DNA of 64,000 nucleotides. Source: Alteromonas sp. ALT199. GTDB taxonomy: Bacteria > Pseudomonadota > Gammaproteobacteria > Enterobacterales > Alteromonadaceae. The notes beneath the pieces were generated by a model, which searched no databases, was not told the DNA's origin, and worked only from the letters and a program-made list of their open reading frames with translations. Position numbers and translations under genes: made by a program. The stretch lies in the NCBI RefSeq assembly GCF_018619335.1, contig NZ_JAHHDX010000014.1, positions 40,633 to 104,632 of the forward strand. Reading direction: 5' to 3'. The number at the start of each line of letters is the position of its first letter. Position 1 is the first letter of the stretch. Below, one piece after another: positions 34,442 to 43,651 of the stretch.

Positions 34442-35134
34442 ATGACAGTGCGTTTACTTCTTATTACCTTCATCGTTGCATTTTTACTCTTAGCCTGCTC
34501 AAAACAGCCGGGACCTACTGAATCTCAAATTCGTTTGTCGGAAGCAAAAAGAGCACAGTCTGTTTTCATTGAAAAAGCGAACACTATTCTAGACACCAAA
34601 GTTAAAGGTATTTTTCTAGAGGATTTAAACCACATTTCTTATGCCAGTGAAATAGCACTTCATGCTAAGCAAGTATTTGTTGACGCAAAAATCAATTTAA
34701 AAAGTGAAAGTTTAGCAGCCCTTGATAACCGAATTGCTACTCACGTTAGCATTGCAGGTTTAACGGCTATAAAGCTGTTGCATAAGTCAGTAGACATCAC
34801 GGAAAGTTTTAAAAATGATATCGAAGATATGCCGTTACAACCTCTAACTAGTAATAGCACATCGACAAGCGATGGCATGGTAAAATTTTTGGCTAAGCAA
34901 TACAGTGATGATGTCAGTTCATGTTGTATATCTCATTTAAAAGATATAGCCATATTTTTAGGGCAAGTTGACAAATTGGAGCACTACGCTTTAAGGAAAA
35001 TGATAGCAAATGTCGAGGCTAGATTATCAGATGTGCTAAGACAACCTGAAACAGCAAAAGAATATAAAAAAGAAATAAAAGCGCTTGGTGCTCAATACAA
35101 AAAGAGCGACACGCAACCAACGCTTAAGCGTTGA
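34442..35134 (+). CDS. Uncharacterised lipoprotein
   Basis: I do not recognise a family. From ATG 34442 the protein has 230 residues with a lipoprotein signal (VRLLLITFIVAFLLLACSKQ; lipobox LLAC, Cys19). An in-frame ATG at 34403 would place 13 charged residues before the signal and is less likely. The mature part is mainly helical and charged (long Lys/Glu stretches) with one Cys-Cys pair near residue 160. It begins a short group of secreted proteins after gyrB; 28 bp separate it from the next start. Confidence 0.72.
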   Translation: MTVRLLLITFIVAFLLLACSKQPGPTESQIRLSEAKRAQSVFIEKANTILDTKVKGIFLEDLNHISYASEIALHAKQVFVDAKINLKSESLAALDNRIATHVSIAGLTAIKLLHKSVDITESFKNDIEDMPLQPLTSNSTSTSDGMVKFLAKQYSDDVSSCCISHLKDIAIFLGQVDKLEHYALRKMIANVEARLSDVLRQPETAKEYKKEIKALGAQYKKSDTQPTLKR

Positions 35135-35162
35135 ATAATAATTCTAAAAGAAAGAGGCGACA

Positions 35163-35330
35163 ATGGGAAAAACACTAATTGCATGTATGGGTCTAGGCAT
35201 TGTTAATGCTTCAAGCAGTCCAACCGCTTTAGCACAAACTAAGTACAAGATTGTAGATAATGACGATAAACCGGTAAAAGTAATAAAAGGCGCAGAAAAA
35301 GAAACAGTGCTTGTCATTGAAGACGAGTAA
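35163..35330 (+). CDS. Small secreted protein, probably the 5' part of the gene continuing at 35447
   Basis: 55 residues with a signal peptide (MGKTLIACMGLGIVNASSS, likely cleaved near ALAQ at residue 22-25) and a short polar mature part. A good ribosome site (AGAGGCGACA) precedes ATG. Directly after its stop (TAA 35328) the +1 frame is open without any start codon until 35447 and continues into the next protein. Adding one base around 35328-35335 (in TAAAATTTT) would join both into one secreted protein of about 380 residues. Either a real small protein or half of a frameshifted gene. Confidence 0.55.
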   Translation: MGKTLIACMGLGIVNASSSPTALAQTKYKIVDNDDKPVKVIKGAEKETVLVIEDE

Positions 35331-35446
35331 AATTTTCTATATCTCGAACACCAAGTATTAATAAATCTCAGCCACTACTACAAAATAACAATGTATCCCT
35401 TGAAAGTGGTGTTTTTGGCTTAAAAGTTAATGAAAGTGTAGAAAAT

Positions 35447-36304
35447 ATGCTGCGCGTACTTGGCACACCTACATCAACGTATAACGCTAACGAAGACACA
35501 GCGCTTCATTCTTATGGGAGAAACCTTTGGGTGTTGACCCATAAAGGAGTGGTAAAAAAAGTAACTACCGAGAACCACTGGCTATCAACAACGCTTACTA
35601 ATTATATCGCTTTTGATAACCGCTTTAACAGCGAATGGCTTATTGAAGGTAAGGTAGGCTACGAAACTAAAAAAGCAGAACTGTTAAAACAGTTGCCTGA
35701 GGGACATCTTTTTAAAAATGGAAGATATCGCCTCACAAAAGATAAGGGAGCTAATGTTAATCTTGATGTAATAATCGATGTAAAAATTATTAATGGTGAA
35801 AAGCAGCGGCTAATTAATGGTTTCGAATATGGATATACAGATCTTGCCTTTATTAAAGACTTCGACACTGAAAGCGAAAAAGCGCGTCAATATAATGATG
35901 TCATCGCCTTTGTTGACAGTAAGCGTAAAAAGGGCGATACCATAACGTTAGAGCAATTAGATGAGCAGGGTTTTAATCCAATATTTGATGCTTATGCTGA
36001 TAACGGCGACGTCATTCAAGTATACGGCAACCATCTAGTACTAAACTTTAGTTATGAAGAACTAAGCAAGTTATCCGTTTATGAAAGTGTGTTTAGAAAA
36101 AAGCAGCAATTAGCAGACTGGAAATTTGGAGCTCTCTATTTCAAACAACCTAGCACAGAGATAAAAGATCTTTACGGTGAGGAGGTTATGGGTAGCGACG
36201 ATTATTGGCAGGTTTTCCTAGATGATGCGAAGTATGATCTATATTTTATTGAAAACGATAACGGAACAATGATGCTTTTTGAACTCGAAATGGAGTTTTT
36301 CTAA
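35447..36304 (+). CDS. Uncharacterised protein, probably the 3' part of a frameshifted secreted protein
   Basis: 285 residues from ATG 35447, which has no good ribosome site. The frame is open upstream from about 35320 and encodes GVFGLKVNESVEN immediately before the ATG, which reads as the natural start of the first domain (LRVLGTPTSTYN and SYGRNLWVLTHKGVV continue it). The C-terminal part (about 235-285) seems a second copy of a similar fold (ALYFKQPSTEIKDLYG). No signal peptide of its own. I infer that 35163-36304 was one gene for a secreted protein; function unknown. Confidence 0.6.
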   Translation: MLRVLGTPTSTYNANEDTALHSYGRNLWVLTHKGVVKKVTTENHWLSTTLTNYIAFDNRFNSEWLIEGKVGYETKKAELLKQLPEGHLFKNGRYRLTKDKGANVNLDVIIDVKIINGEKQRLINGFEYGYTDLAFIKDFDTESEKARQYNDVIAFVDSKRKKGDTITLEQLDEQGFNPIFDAYADNGDVIQVYGNHLVLNFSYEELSKLSVYESVFRKKQQLADWKFGALYFKQPSTEIKDLYGEEVMGSDDYWQVFLDDAKYDLYFIENDNGTMMLFELEMEFF

Positions 36305-36311
36305 AGACTTG

Positions 36312-36349
36312 CTGCGAGAAAGGCTAGTATTCAAGTATCTTTCTCGCAG
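36312..36349 (+). terminator. Long hairpin after the uncharacterised gene
   Basis: Perfect 11-bp arms CTGCGAGAAAG (36312-36322) and CTTTCTCGCAG (36339-36349) with a 16-base loop. No T-run follows on either strand, so it may be an mRNA-stabilising end or a weak bidirectional terminator between two convergent genes. Confidence 0.5.
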
Positions 36350-36377
36350 TAGGTGTTTAGCCAAACTTATACCTAAT

Positions 36378-36821
36378 TTACAACTTAGACACAACTAGAG
36401 CGACTTCTCCCGCACTTGCTACGGTCGCCGTAAAGCGATAGGTACCTGTTGAAGAAGGTGTGAATTGGAGGTTCTCCGAGCCTTGCTCACAAACTAAATA
36501 AACGGTGGAGCCTAACATTACAGGCTGACCTTTATATTTGCCGCCACAGCTCTGTGAGGGCGTCCATTTTGCATCTGATAATCTGAAATCGTAAGGTTGC
36601 CCGTCGGCGATAAGTTCAACGTCAACTGTCCAACCTGAACTAGACTGTTTGAACTTGTAGGTAGGATCGGCCTCCCACCAATTAAACACGCCCCTAAGAA
36701 ACATGTTTTCAAACTGAATGCGTGGTACTTCCGGTGCTATTTCCGGGATCTTAAAGCTTCCACTGCTTGAGCACGCCGACAGCGCTATGCACATAGAAGC
36801 AATAGTTAATAACTTTTTCAC
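36378..36821 (-). CDS. Small lipoprotein with a predicted beta-sandwich domain
   Basis: Starts at GTG 36821 (GGAGACGCT ribosome site); the longer in-frame ATG lies inside the glyS terminator. 147 residues: lipobox LSAC, a short Pro-rich linker, then FLRGVFNWWEADPTYKF, YDFRLSDAKWTPSQSCGG, a LG segment and TGTYRFTA. The order resembles the N-terminal beta-sandwich modules of bacterial amylases and pullulanases that carry an RG-x-FNxW strand and an AxDW-type strand. Glycan binding is an inference only. Two Cys may form a disulfide. Confidence 0.65.
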   Translation of the reverse strand: MKKLLTIASMCIALSACSSSGSFKIPEIAPEVPRIQFENMFLRGVFNWWEADPTYKFKQSSSGWTVDVELIADGQPYDFRLSDAKWTPSQSCGGKYKGQPVMLGSTVYLVCEQGSENLQFTPSSTGTYRFTATVASAGEVALVVSKL

Positions 36822-36836
36822 AGCGTCTCCATTTAT

Positions 36837-36867
36837 AAAAAAGCCCAACGTTAAGGCTGGGCTTTTT
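36837..36867 (-). terminator. Rho-independent terminator after glyS
   Basis: Stem AAGCCCA (36841-36847) / TGGGCTT (36858-36864) with flanking A and T runs; on the minus strand six T follow. Ends the glyQ-glyS transcript about 40 bp after the stop. Confidence 0.85.
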
Positions 36868-36905
36868 GTTTTTCACGGCCTAAAACCGTATTAACTTTTA
36901 CTAGC

Positions 36906-38984
36906 CTACGACTTCGCGAGAATAGATATATCCGCGGTAGTAAGGAAAAGTTGCCTTAAAAGCGACAGTAAAGCAAGTCGGTTATTCTTAACCGCATTGT
37001 CATCAGCCATAACCATTACGTTATCGAAGAAGTTATCGATTACATTACGTAGCGTAGCAAGGGCTGTAAGGATACGAGTGTAGTCTTGCGAGGGCACAGC
37101 GTTATCTACTTCCTTCCGTGCAGCCACCAGATCGGCATAAAGTGCTTTTTCAGCGTCTTCCACTAATAGTGATTCATCAATATTAGCAGTGCTGGTTACG
37201 TCAACGTTTTGCTTTGCAAGAATGTTAGCAACACGTTTGTTAGCAGCTGCTAACGCTTCTGCTTCTTCTAAAGCTCTAAATTTATCTACCGCATGGACAC
37301 GCGCTAAATAATCAGCTGGCTTAGTAGGGCGACGGGCTGCTACGGCTTGGATAACGTCAATGGCGATAGCTTGATCTTGTAAAAGTGCAGTAAATCGACC
37401 CAGTACAAAATCCACCACCTGAGTTTGCGTTTCAGCATTCGTTAACTTATCGCCATATACATCTATCGCTTTACTCACAAGCGTTTCAAGGTCCAACGGC
37501 AACGATAGCTCAGTAACAATACGTAAAACACCGATTGCTGCACGACGAAGCGCAAACGGGTCTTTATCGCCCTTTGGTAGCTGGCCAATACCAAATATGC
37601 CTACTAGAGTATCAAGCTTATCAGCAAGGGCTACTGATGCACTTACGCCAGAGCTAGGAAGTGCATCACCTGCAAAACGCGGCATGTATTGTTCGTACAA
37701 TGCTTCTGCAACAGGCGCATCTTCGCCGTCATTAAGCGCATAATACTTGCCCATAACGCCCTGAACATCTGGAAACTCCATAACCATGTTCGACATTAAG
37801 TCTGTTTTAGCTAGTAATCCTGCTCGTGCTGCTTGTGCTTCATTCGCATCAATTTGAGATGCGATGAATTCAGAAAGAGCAGATATGCGCTCAGATTTTT
37901 CTTTAAGCGTGCCAAGCTGCTTTTGAAACAACACGGTTTCTAAGCTTTCAAGACGGCTTTCCAGCGTAGTCTTTTTATCGCTGTTAAAGAAGAACTCGGC
38001 GTCTGCTAGGCGAGGGCGGATAACCTTTTCGTTTCCAGAAATAACTTGAGACGCATCGCGACTTTCAATATTCGTAACGAACAAGAAAGTGTTTGAAAGT
38101 GCACCATCGCTATCTAGCAGCGGCACATATTTTTGGTCGTCTTTCATGGTATAAATAAGGGCTTCTTTTGGTACTTCTAAGAAAGCCTCATCAAAACCAG
38201 CTTGAAGTACAACAGGCCACTCTACAAGAGACGCAATCTCTTCAAGTAAGTCTTCGTTATAATCTGGTGTAAGCGATAAGCTTTTCGCTGCATCTTCAAG
38301 TTGTTGGCGGACTGTATCTTTACGAGCCTCAAAATCAGCTAGCACGTATTGTTGCTCTAACGCAGAGGCGTAATTATCAGCATGATCCAGTTCAAAACGA
38401 CCTTCACCGTGGAAGCGGTGACCCTGAACAACACGACCGCTCGTTAAACCCAGCACAGAAACGTTCACTACTTCGCTACCGTAAAGCACACAAAGGGTAT
38501 GAACAGGGCGTATAAACTGGGTGTTGTAATTACCCCATCGCATAGGCTTTGGAATAGGCAACTTGCTTACGGCTTGGTTAATCAAGCTTTCTAACAACTC
38601 AGCAATAGATTGACCAGGCACATGGGCTTTATGAAGAAGCCATTCGCCTTTATCTGTAACAAGACGTTCTGCATCAGCAACATCTATACCGTTACCGCGG
38701 GCCCAGCCTTGTGCTGCTTTGGTCGGGTTTCCATCAGCATCAAATGCAGCGGATACCGCCGGACCGCGTTTTTCAACGACTTTATCTGCTTGACCTTCAG
38801 CAAGGCCTGACACGTAAACCGCCAAGCGGCGAGGGGCCGCAAACCAGCTAACTGAGTCAAAGCTTAAGTCAGCTTGGGTAAGCGCAGCTTCAAACTGAGT
38901 GGCGAAGGCTTCACCCAAAGTCTTAAGTGCTTTTGGTGGTAACTCTTCAGTACCTAATTCAACTAAACAATTTTCTGTACGCAC
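36906..38984 (-). CDS. glyS: Glycyl-tRNA synthetase beta subunit
   Basis: 692 residues, near the usual 690. Starts with [17 protein letters not shown], the family's first conserved segment, and has PKPMRWG and [16 protein letters not shown]. With GlyQ it forms the alpha2beta2 enzyme that charges tRNA-Gly. Only two bases separate it from glyQ. Confidence 0.98.
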   Translation of the reverse strand: MRTENCLVELGTEELPPKALKTLGEAFATQFEAALTQADLSFDSVSWFAAPRRLAVYVSGLAEGQADKVVEKRGPAVSAAFDADGNPTKAAQGWARGNGIDVADAERLVTDKGEWLLHKAHVPGQSIAELLESLINQAVSKLPIPKPMRWGNYNTQFIRPVHTLCVLYGSEVVNVSVLGLTSGRVVQGHRFHGEGRFELDHADNYASALEQQYVLADFEARKDTVRQQLEDAAKSLSLTPDYNEDLLEEIASLVEWPVVLQAGFDEAFLEVPKEALIYTMKDDQKYVPLLDSDGALSNTFLFVTNIESRDASQVISGNEKVIRPRLADAEFFFNSDKKTTLESRLESLETVLFQKQLGTLKEKSERISALSEFIASQIDANEAQAARAGLLAKTDLMSNMVMEFPDVQGVMGKYYALNDGEDAPVAEALYEQYMPRFAGDALPSSGVSASVALADKLDTLVGIFGIGQLPKGDKDPFALRRAAIGVLRIVTELSLPLDLETLVSKAIDVYGDKLTNAETQTQVVDFVLGRFTALLQDQAIAIDVIQAVAARRPTKPADYLARVHAVDKFRALEEAEALAAANKRVANILAKQNVDVTSTANIDESLLVEDAEKALYADLVAARKEVDNAVPSQDYTRILTALATLRNVIDNFFDNVMVMADDNAVKNNRLALLSLLRQLFLTTADISILAKS

Positions 38985-38986
38985 GC

Positions 38987-39892
38987 TTATGCCTCCTTGT
39001 TACATAGCGGGAAGCCTAGTGCTTCACGTGCTTGGTAGTAGCTCTCTGCACAAGCCTTAGCAAGAGTTCGAACGCGAAGAATATAGCGTTGGCGTTCTGT
39101 CACTGAAATCGCGTGACGTGCATCAAGTAAGTTAAATGCGTGAGACGCCTTCATTACCTGCTCATAAGCGGGTAATGGAAGGTTGTTTTCAATAAGCTTT
39201 TTGCTTTCGGCTTCACACTCGTCAAAAGTTCTAAACAAGGCTTCAACATTGGCGTGTTCAAAGTTATACGTCGACTGTTCTACTTCGTTTTGATGGAATA
39301 CATCACCATAGGTGACTTTCCCCATTGGGCCGTCTGTCCATACCAAGTCATAAATACTATCCACACCTTGAACGTACATGGCTAGTCGCTCAAGGCCGTA
39401 AGTGATTTCGCCGGTGACAGGCTTACATTCAATGCCGCCTACCTGTTGGAAGTAGGTGAACTGAGTCACTTCCATGCCGTTTAACCACACTTCCCAACCT
39501 AGACCCCAAGCCCCAAGTGTTGGTGATTCCCAGTTGTCTTCTACGAAGCGAATGTCGTGAACCAGCGGATCAAAGCCTAACTCTTTCAAAGATCCCAAGT
39601 ACAACTCCTGAATATTGTCAGGCGAAGGCTTAAGCATTACTTGGAACTGATAGTAATGTTGTAAGCGGTTTGGGTTCTCACCGTAACGACCATCGGTGGG
39701 TCTACGGCATGGTTGAACATAGGCGCTACTCATTGGCTCTGGACCTAAAGAACGTAGGAATGTCATAGGGTGAAAAGTACCTGCACCCACTTCCATATCC
39801 AGAGGCTGAATAATAACGCAGCCCTGACGCGCCCAATAATCTTGAAGCGCAAGGATCAACCCTTGAAAGGTTTTAATATCGTATTTCTGCAT
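38987..39892 (-). CDS. glyQ: Glycyl-tRNA synthetase alpha subunit
   Basis: 301 residues, standard. Class II synthetase catalytic subunit: [55 protein letters not shown] and [11 protein letters not shown] carry the motifs. First gene of the glyQS unit; the divergent tag gene begins 146 bp away. Confidence 0.99.
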   Translation of the reverse strand: MQKYDIKTFQGLILALQDYWARQGCVIIQPLDMEVGAGTFHPMTFLRSLGPEPMSSAYVQPCRRPTDGRYGENPNRLQHYYQFQVMLKPSPDNIQELYLGSLKELGFDPLVHDIRFVEDNWESPTLGAWGLGWEVWLNGMEVTQFTYFQQVGGIECKPVTGEITYGLERLAMYVQGVDSIYDLVWTDGPMGKVTYGDVFHQNEVEQSTYNFEHANVEALFRTFDECEAESKKLIENNLPLPAYEQVMKASHAFNLLDARHAISVTERQRYILRVRTLAKACAESYYQAREALGFPLCNKEA

Positions 39893-40038
39893 ACATCCGC
39901 TGCTTATTAGTTAACTGACTTAAAATTAAGGTGGGATAGTATACAATTTGTGAGGCATAGTATGTAGGTGTAAAGGGTGAAAAAACATCACTAATAAAGG
40001 CAATATGCCACTTCACAACAAGGAATTAATCTTTAGTC

Positions 40039-40647
40039 ATGACCAATCAAATAAAAACAGAACAAAATACGCCATTACACCGATGCGGTTGGGTGAGCAA
40101 TGACCCTGTTTATCTGGCTTATCATGACAACGAATGGGGCGTACCTGAGGTAGATAGCCGAGCACTGTTTGCTAAATTATGCCTAGATGGTCAGCAAGCA
40201 GGCTTGTCTTGGTTAACTATCCTTAAAAAGCAGCAGAATTTTCAGCGGGCATTTCACCAGTTTGATCCTGAGAAAATCGCAGAGATGGGCCCTGCTGATG
40301 TTGAAAGGCTTATGCAAGACACCGGCATAATAAGAAACAAAGTTAAAATAGAGTCGATTATTAAAAACGCGAAGGGCTTTCTAGCGATAGAAGAAACACA
40401 ACCATTTAGTGAGTTTATTTGGCAATTCACAGATGGTCGAACAGTTATTAATGCGTGGGACGACTTTAAGCAGGCACCTACTTCAACCGAAGCATCCAAA
40501 GCAATGTCAAAAGCTTTAAAAAAGCGGGGGTTTAATTTTGTAGGGGAAACGATTTGCTACGCCTTTATGCAAGCGGTAGGTATGGTTAACGACCACGAAG
40601 TTGGGTGCCATTGTTATCAGCGTACCTGCGAACTTGCGATAAGGTGA
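40039..40647 (+). CDS. tag: DNA-3-methyladenine glycosylase I
   Basis: 202 residues. HhH-type glycosylase of the Tag family: RCGWVSNDPVYLAYHDNEWGVP at the N-terminus, LDGQQAGLSWLTILKKQ, and the terminal zinc-binding residues (Cys and His of the N-terminus with GCHCYQRTCE near residue 190). It removes 3-methyladenine from DNA. Single-gene unit with a bidirectional terminator shared with the DUF2489 gene. Confidence 0.95.
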   Translation: MTNQIKTEQNTPLHRCGWVSNDPVYLAYHDNEWGVPEVDSRALFAKLCLDGQQAGLSWLTILKKQQNFQRAFHQFDPEKIAEMGPADVERLMQDTGIIRNKVKIESIIKNAKGFLAIEETQPFSEFIWQFTDGRTVINAWDDFKQAPTSTEASKAMSKALKKRGFNFVGETICYAFMQAVGMVNDHEVGCHCYQRTCELAIR

Positions 40648-40656
40648 ACTAAGCAA

Positions 40657-40691
40657 AAAATGACCAAGCACATAATAATGTTGGTCATTTT
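40657..40691. terminator. Bidirectional terminator between tag and the DUF2489 gene
   Basis: Perfect 11-bp arms AAAATGACCAA (40657-40667) and TTGGTCATTTT (40681-40691) around 13 bases. Serves convergent genes; T-runs on both sides are built into the stem. Confidence 0.75.
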
Positions 40692-40743
40692 GTAATGTTT
40701 GCTAACGCTATAGTTTTTTGCTTTTACAAGCTAACGCAATTTT

Positions 40744-41205
40744 CTATTGAGCGCCTAAAAGGGTTTCGCAATACGCTTTCAGCGGCGGCAATTCATCCAA
40801 TACCTTAGATTCGTATTCAGACTCAATTTGCTCGCGTGCGATATCTTGCTTCCTTCGCTCACTCTTTGGTAGTTGCTGTCTTGCTTCTAAAATTGCAAAG
40901 CCACTGATTTCAGTGAAAAGCGCATAAACTTGAGGGTACTGTGCTTTGAAATCTGGTGGAGATTTAATGGGAAGGGCATTTAGCAAGTTCACAATGCGAA
41001 TAACACCTTCTGATAAATCACATTGCTGCTGTTCCATTGCTTTAGCTATCACAATGATACTGTCAGTAATGTTAGCAACGCGAGACTGCCTTGCTGCTTC
41101 CTGTCGAGCTTTCTGCTGCTTTAACATAAACAGCAGTTTACCTGCGTAAAAACCGAGCCCAACAATGATTAGTAGTGCAATGCCTGAAAGTACTGCCCAA
41201 AGCAT
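40744..41205 (-). CDS. DUF2489 domain protein, single-pass membrane
   Basis: 153 residues: an N-terminal transmembrane helix (about 4-24), a basic stretch, then a mostly helical cytoplasmic domain with SIIVIAKAMEQQQCDLSEGVIRI, matching the DUF2489 family. No known function. It follows yihI by 18 bp, the pairing seen in Vibrio and relatives. Confidence 0.85.
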   Translation of the reverse strand: MLWAVLSGIALLIIVGLGFYAGKLLFMLKQQKARQEAARQSRVANITDSIIVIAKAMEQQQCDLSEGVIRIVNLLNALPIKSPPDFKAQYPQVYALFTEISGFAILEARQQLPKSERRKQDIAREQIESEYESKVLDELPPLKAYCETLLGAQ

Positions 41206-41223
41206 GACTCTTTCCCGTATCTA

Positions 41224-41727
41224 TTAATGCTTAAAGTCGTCGATGTTAATAGCGTCTAAATCGCTAAACGGATCCATATCGTCGTCTTCATCATCTTCTT
41301 CTACTATGCCAAGCAAATCACAAAGGATGCGATGGCGCGCCATCTTTTCGTCAACATAAGCTTGTTGCTCACGTGTTAGCGGCTTGTCGTCGTCAAGTTT
41401 GTCGAGTAAATCCGTTAAACGTTGGTCTGCCTCTAGCGCTGCCAATTCTTGCGCTGGAGTAGCATACTTTTTCTTTTGAGCAGGAGTTGGCGTCACTGCT
41501 TTTACAAGCTGAACAGGCTTCTTACTACCGTGGCGCGGATCTTTATTCTCAGCACTCTTTTTACCGGTTACTTTTTTCTGTTCAACATTGTGTCGGCTAC
41601 CAGCAGGCTTACCTTTATGCTTTTTTGGGCGAGATGAGTCTGATTTACGGTTTTCGCTTGGTTTAAAGTCAGGATCTTTACGAACGCCGATTAGGCCGAC
41701 TTTACGTGATTTCTTTGAACGTGCCAT
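41224..41727 (-). CDS. yihI: Der GTPase-activating protein YihI
   Basis: 167 residues from ATG 41727 (MARSKKSRK; TTTGGAAATT ribosome site); a TTG nine bases upstream is not needed. N-terminal two-fifths are extremely basic and disordered (Lys/Arg/Ser/Pro), followed by LAALEADQRLTDLLDKLDDDKPLTREQQAYVDEKMARH and an acidic tail. YihI stimulates GTP hydrolysis by the ribosome assembly GTPase Der. In E. coli it neighbours csrC and engB, as here. Confidence 0.93.
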   Translation of the reverse strand: MARSKKSRKVGLIGVRKDPDFKPSENRKSDSSRPKKHKGKPAGSRHNVEQKKVTGKKSAENKDPRHGSKKPVQLVKAVTPTPAQKKKYATPAQELAALEADQRLTDLLDKLDDDKPLTREQQAYVDEKMARHRILCDLLGIVEEDDEDDDMDPFSDLDAINIDDFKH

Positions 41728-41853
41728 AATTTCCAAATAACAAAGAGAGTAAAAAAACAGCGCTATTATAGCGCGAATTAGCGTGTACGTATTGATCTTT
41801 GGGTGTACTGGATAAAATCAATACGGTAAAAATTAAGTAATAGATATTCTATA

Positions 41854-42501
41854 TCAGCGCTTTCTCAATAAGACAACGTCATTAGCAGGGAAACTAACAT
41901 CATAACCATCTCTTTCGGCTAAATACTGAAACGTTGTTTCACTGAAAAAGCTCACGTGAGTAATGTCGTTTTTATAGTGCCAATTTGCAAACCGTGTTTT
42001 ATCGAGCACGCGCTTTGTCATGATGGCAAGAGCGCCGCCAGAAGCCACAAGTTCGTTAAATAACGCCCACTCAACGTGAGGGGCGTGAAAGTGTTCAATG
42101 GCTTCGGTGCAGGTTACTAGGTCGTATTCTCGCTCAAGTACCTGTAAGTTAGGTGCATAGAAAGGGTCGTAGGTATTCATATTTACCCCTTCTTCTGTGA
42201 GCATGCTTGCTAAAACGGGTGCCGGACCACAGCCAAAATCTAATCCACATAGCTCAGCTTCGCTAGTAGCCTTTATAAAAGGTGAAAGTGGCGTTAAAAC
42301 CTTTCTTAAAAACTTTCGATAGCCTTCATCTTCGAAACTGTTTTCATGAAGGTCATATTCTTGCTTTTCCATTTCTTTTGACGGTAAGAACTCAGGAGAA
42401 ACATAAACGAGGTCGCACTGACTACATTGGAGATAGCTCCGCTTTTTATCAGTGTGGTAGTGAGAAGACGTGTTAGCGCTTTGACATAAAGGACAAGACA
42501 T
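41854..42501 (-). CDS. Class I SAM-dependent methyltransferase with N-terminal zinc ribbon
   Basis: 215 residues. Residues 3-32 carry CPLC and CSQC, a zinc ribbon. The methyltransferase motif I is LCGLDFGCGPAPVLASML near residue 85, with the acidic residue of motif II as TYDPFY and motif IV VTCTEAIEHF. It resembles Methyltransf_23 proteins of unknown target. It is upstream of yihI but 126 bp away. Confidence 0.82.
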   Translation of the reverse strand: MSCPLCQSANTSSHYHTDKKRSYLQCSQCDLVYVSPEFLPSKEMEKQEYDLHENSFEDEGYRKFLRKVLTPLSPFIKATSEAELCGLDFGCGPAPVLASMLTEEGVNMNTYDPFYAPNLQVLEREYDLVTCTEAIEHFHAPHVEWALFNELVASGGALAIMTKRVLDKTRFANWHYKNDITHVSFFSETTFQYLAERDGYDVSFPANDVVLLRKR

Positions 42502-42529
42502 AAAAAGCAGATAAAAATAGGGGGCTAAA

Positions 42530-42771
42530 AAAGAAAAAGGCGATGGTTTTCACCATCACCTTACATTGTATGAGTGTCAGATGACACCTCTCCCGTTATA
42601 CACATCTATGTGTAGCTGGCTTCCCTAGCTGTGCTCCCCTTATTTTTATTGTTAGCAGAGCTGTATTGTTGTTTTTGGCCCTCGTGGCTCTTTATCCCGT
42701 CTTCCATGCTGCATTTTTATTATTATTCTTGTTATTTAGTTTGTAGATTTTCAAAGGCACCTACAAACTAC
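42530..42771 (-). ncRNA. Candidate CsrB/CsrC-type regulatory RNA
   Basis: A 350-bp gap without a gene. On the minus strand: a promoter-like TTGTAT (42805-42800), 16 bp, TAATCT (42783-42778); a 5' hairpin with 9-bp arms (42738-42746 and 42761-42769); five GGA motifs (minus-strand CGGGAG, AGGGAA, GGGGAG, CGGGAT, TGGAAG) between 42590 and 42706, several in hairpins; and a perfect-looking terminator (arms 42539-42547/42552-42560, then TTTTTCTTTTTT). Predicted length about 240 nt, like E. coli CsrC (about 245 nt). The position between engB and yihI is that of csrC. CsrA sequestration is an inference from motif, position and structure. Confidence 0.62.
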
Positions 42772-42853
42772 GCCGTTAGATTACACGAATAATTTTAAAA
42801 TACAACTTTTCTGGTAACAAAATTTTAACAACAGTGTGTAAATACGGTGAGGC

Positions 42854-43477
42854 TTAGTGTAAGCCTGCGATATAGTTAGATAAAATTTCGATATCTTCGT
42901 CTGTTAATTTCATCGCAATATCACGCATCATGCCATTCATGTCATTGTGACGTTGACCAGAACGGAAAGCTTTTAACTGAGATGCAGTATAAGTTGCATG
43001 CTGTCCACTGATGTCAGGGAAGCCTGCTAGCGCCATACCATTACCTTTAGGTCCATGACAAGCGATACATGCAGTTACGCCACGTGACTCGTCGCCACCT
43101 TGATAGAGTGTACGTCCAGCTTCAACGTACTGCTCTGGAGTTTCGCCCGCTTTAGGCTCTTGGCTTGAGAAATAAGCGGCCAAGTCTTTCATGTCTTGCT
43201 CTGAAAGTGGGGCTGCCATACCGTTCATTACAGCATTGTTACGACCTTCCTCGCCACCGGTTTGAGAGGCAAGTTTAAATTCGGCTAATTGCTTAACAAT
43301 GTACTTCTCATGCTGGCCAGCAATCTTGGGGTTCATGTCAATCATGCTGTTGCCATCAGGGCCATGACAGGCTGCACATACTGCAGATTTCGCTTTACCT
43401 GCCTCGGCATCGCCTTCTGCTACAGCAGTCGCGCTCAAACCTAAAGACATACACACCAACAAACACAGTTTTTTCAT
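42854..43477 (-). CDS. Periplasmic dihaem cytochrome c4
   Basis: The start is ATG 43477 (MKKLCLLVCMSLGLSATAVAEG), a signal peptide; a longer frame upstream adds 22 unlikely residues. The mature protein holds two cytochrome c domains with CAACH and CIACH haem motifs and axial Met in NGMAA and GMMRD regions. Cytochrome c4 passes electrons to terminal oxidases. In many gammaproteobacteria it lies beside engB and polA. The sRNA candidate follows downstream. Confidence 0.93.
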   Translation of the reverse strand: MKKLCLLVCMSLGLSATAVAEGDAEAGKAKSAVCAACHGPDGNSMIDMNPKIAGQHEKYIVKQLAEFKLASQTGGEEGRNNAVMNGMAAPLSEQDMKDLAAYFSSQEPKAGETPEQYVEAGRTLYQGGDESRGVTACIACHGPKGNGMALAGFPDISGQHATYTASQLKAFRSGQRHNDMNGMMRDIAMKLTDEDIEILSNYIAGLH

Positions 43478-43651
43478 AATAAATCTCTTAAATGGATCCA
43501 ACGGCTCGCGTGATATACGTGATATCATGCGTATTTTACACATTTAACGCGTCAGAAAAACCTATTCCATGATAAAACTATGGTTTTTAGCTGGTTTATT
43601 CATTAAAAAACTGTAAACCAAAGGTCAAGACGCATGTGGAGGTAAGTCTAG

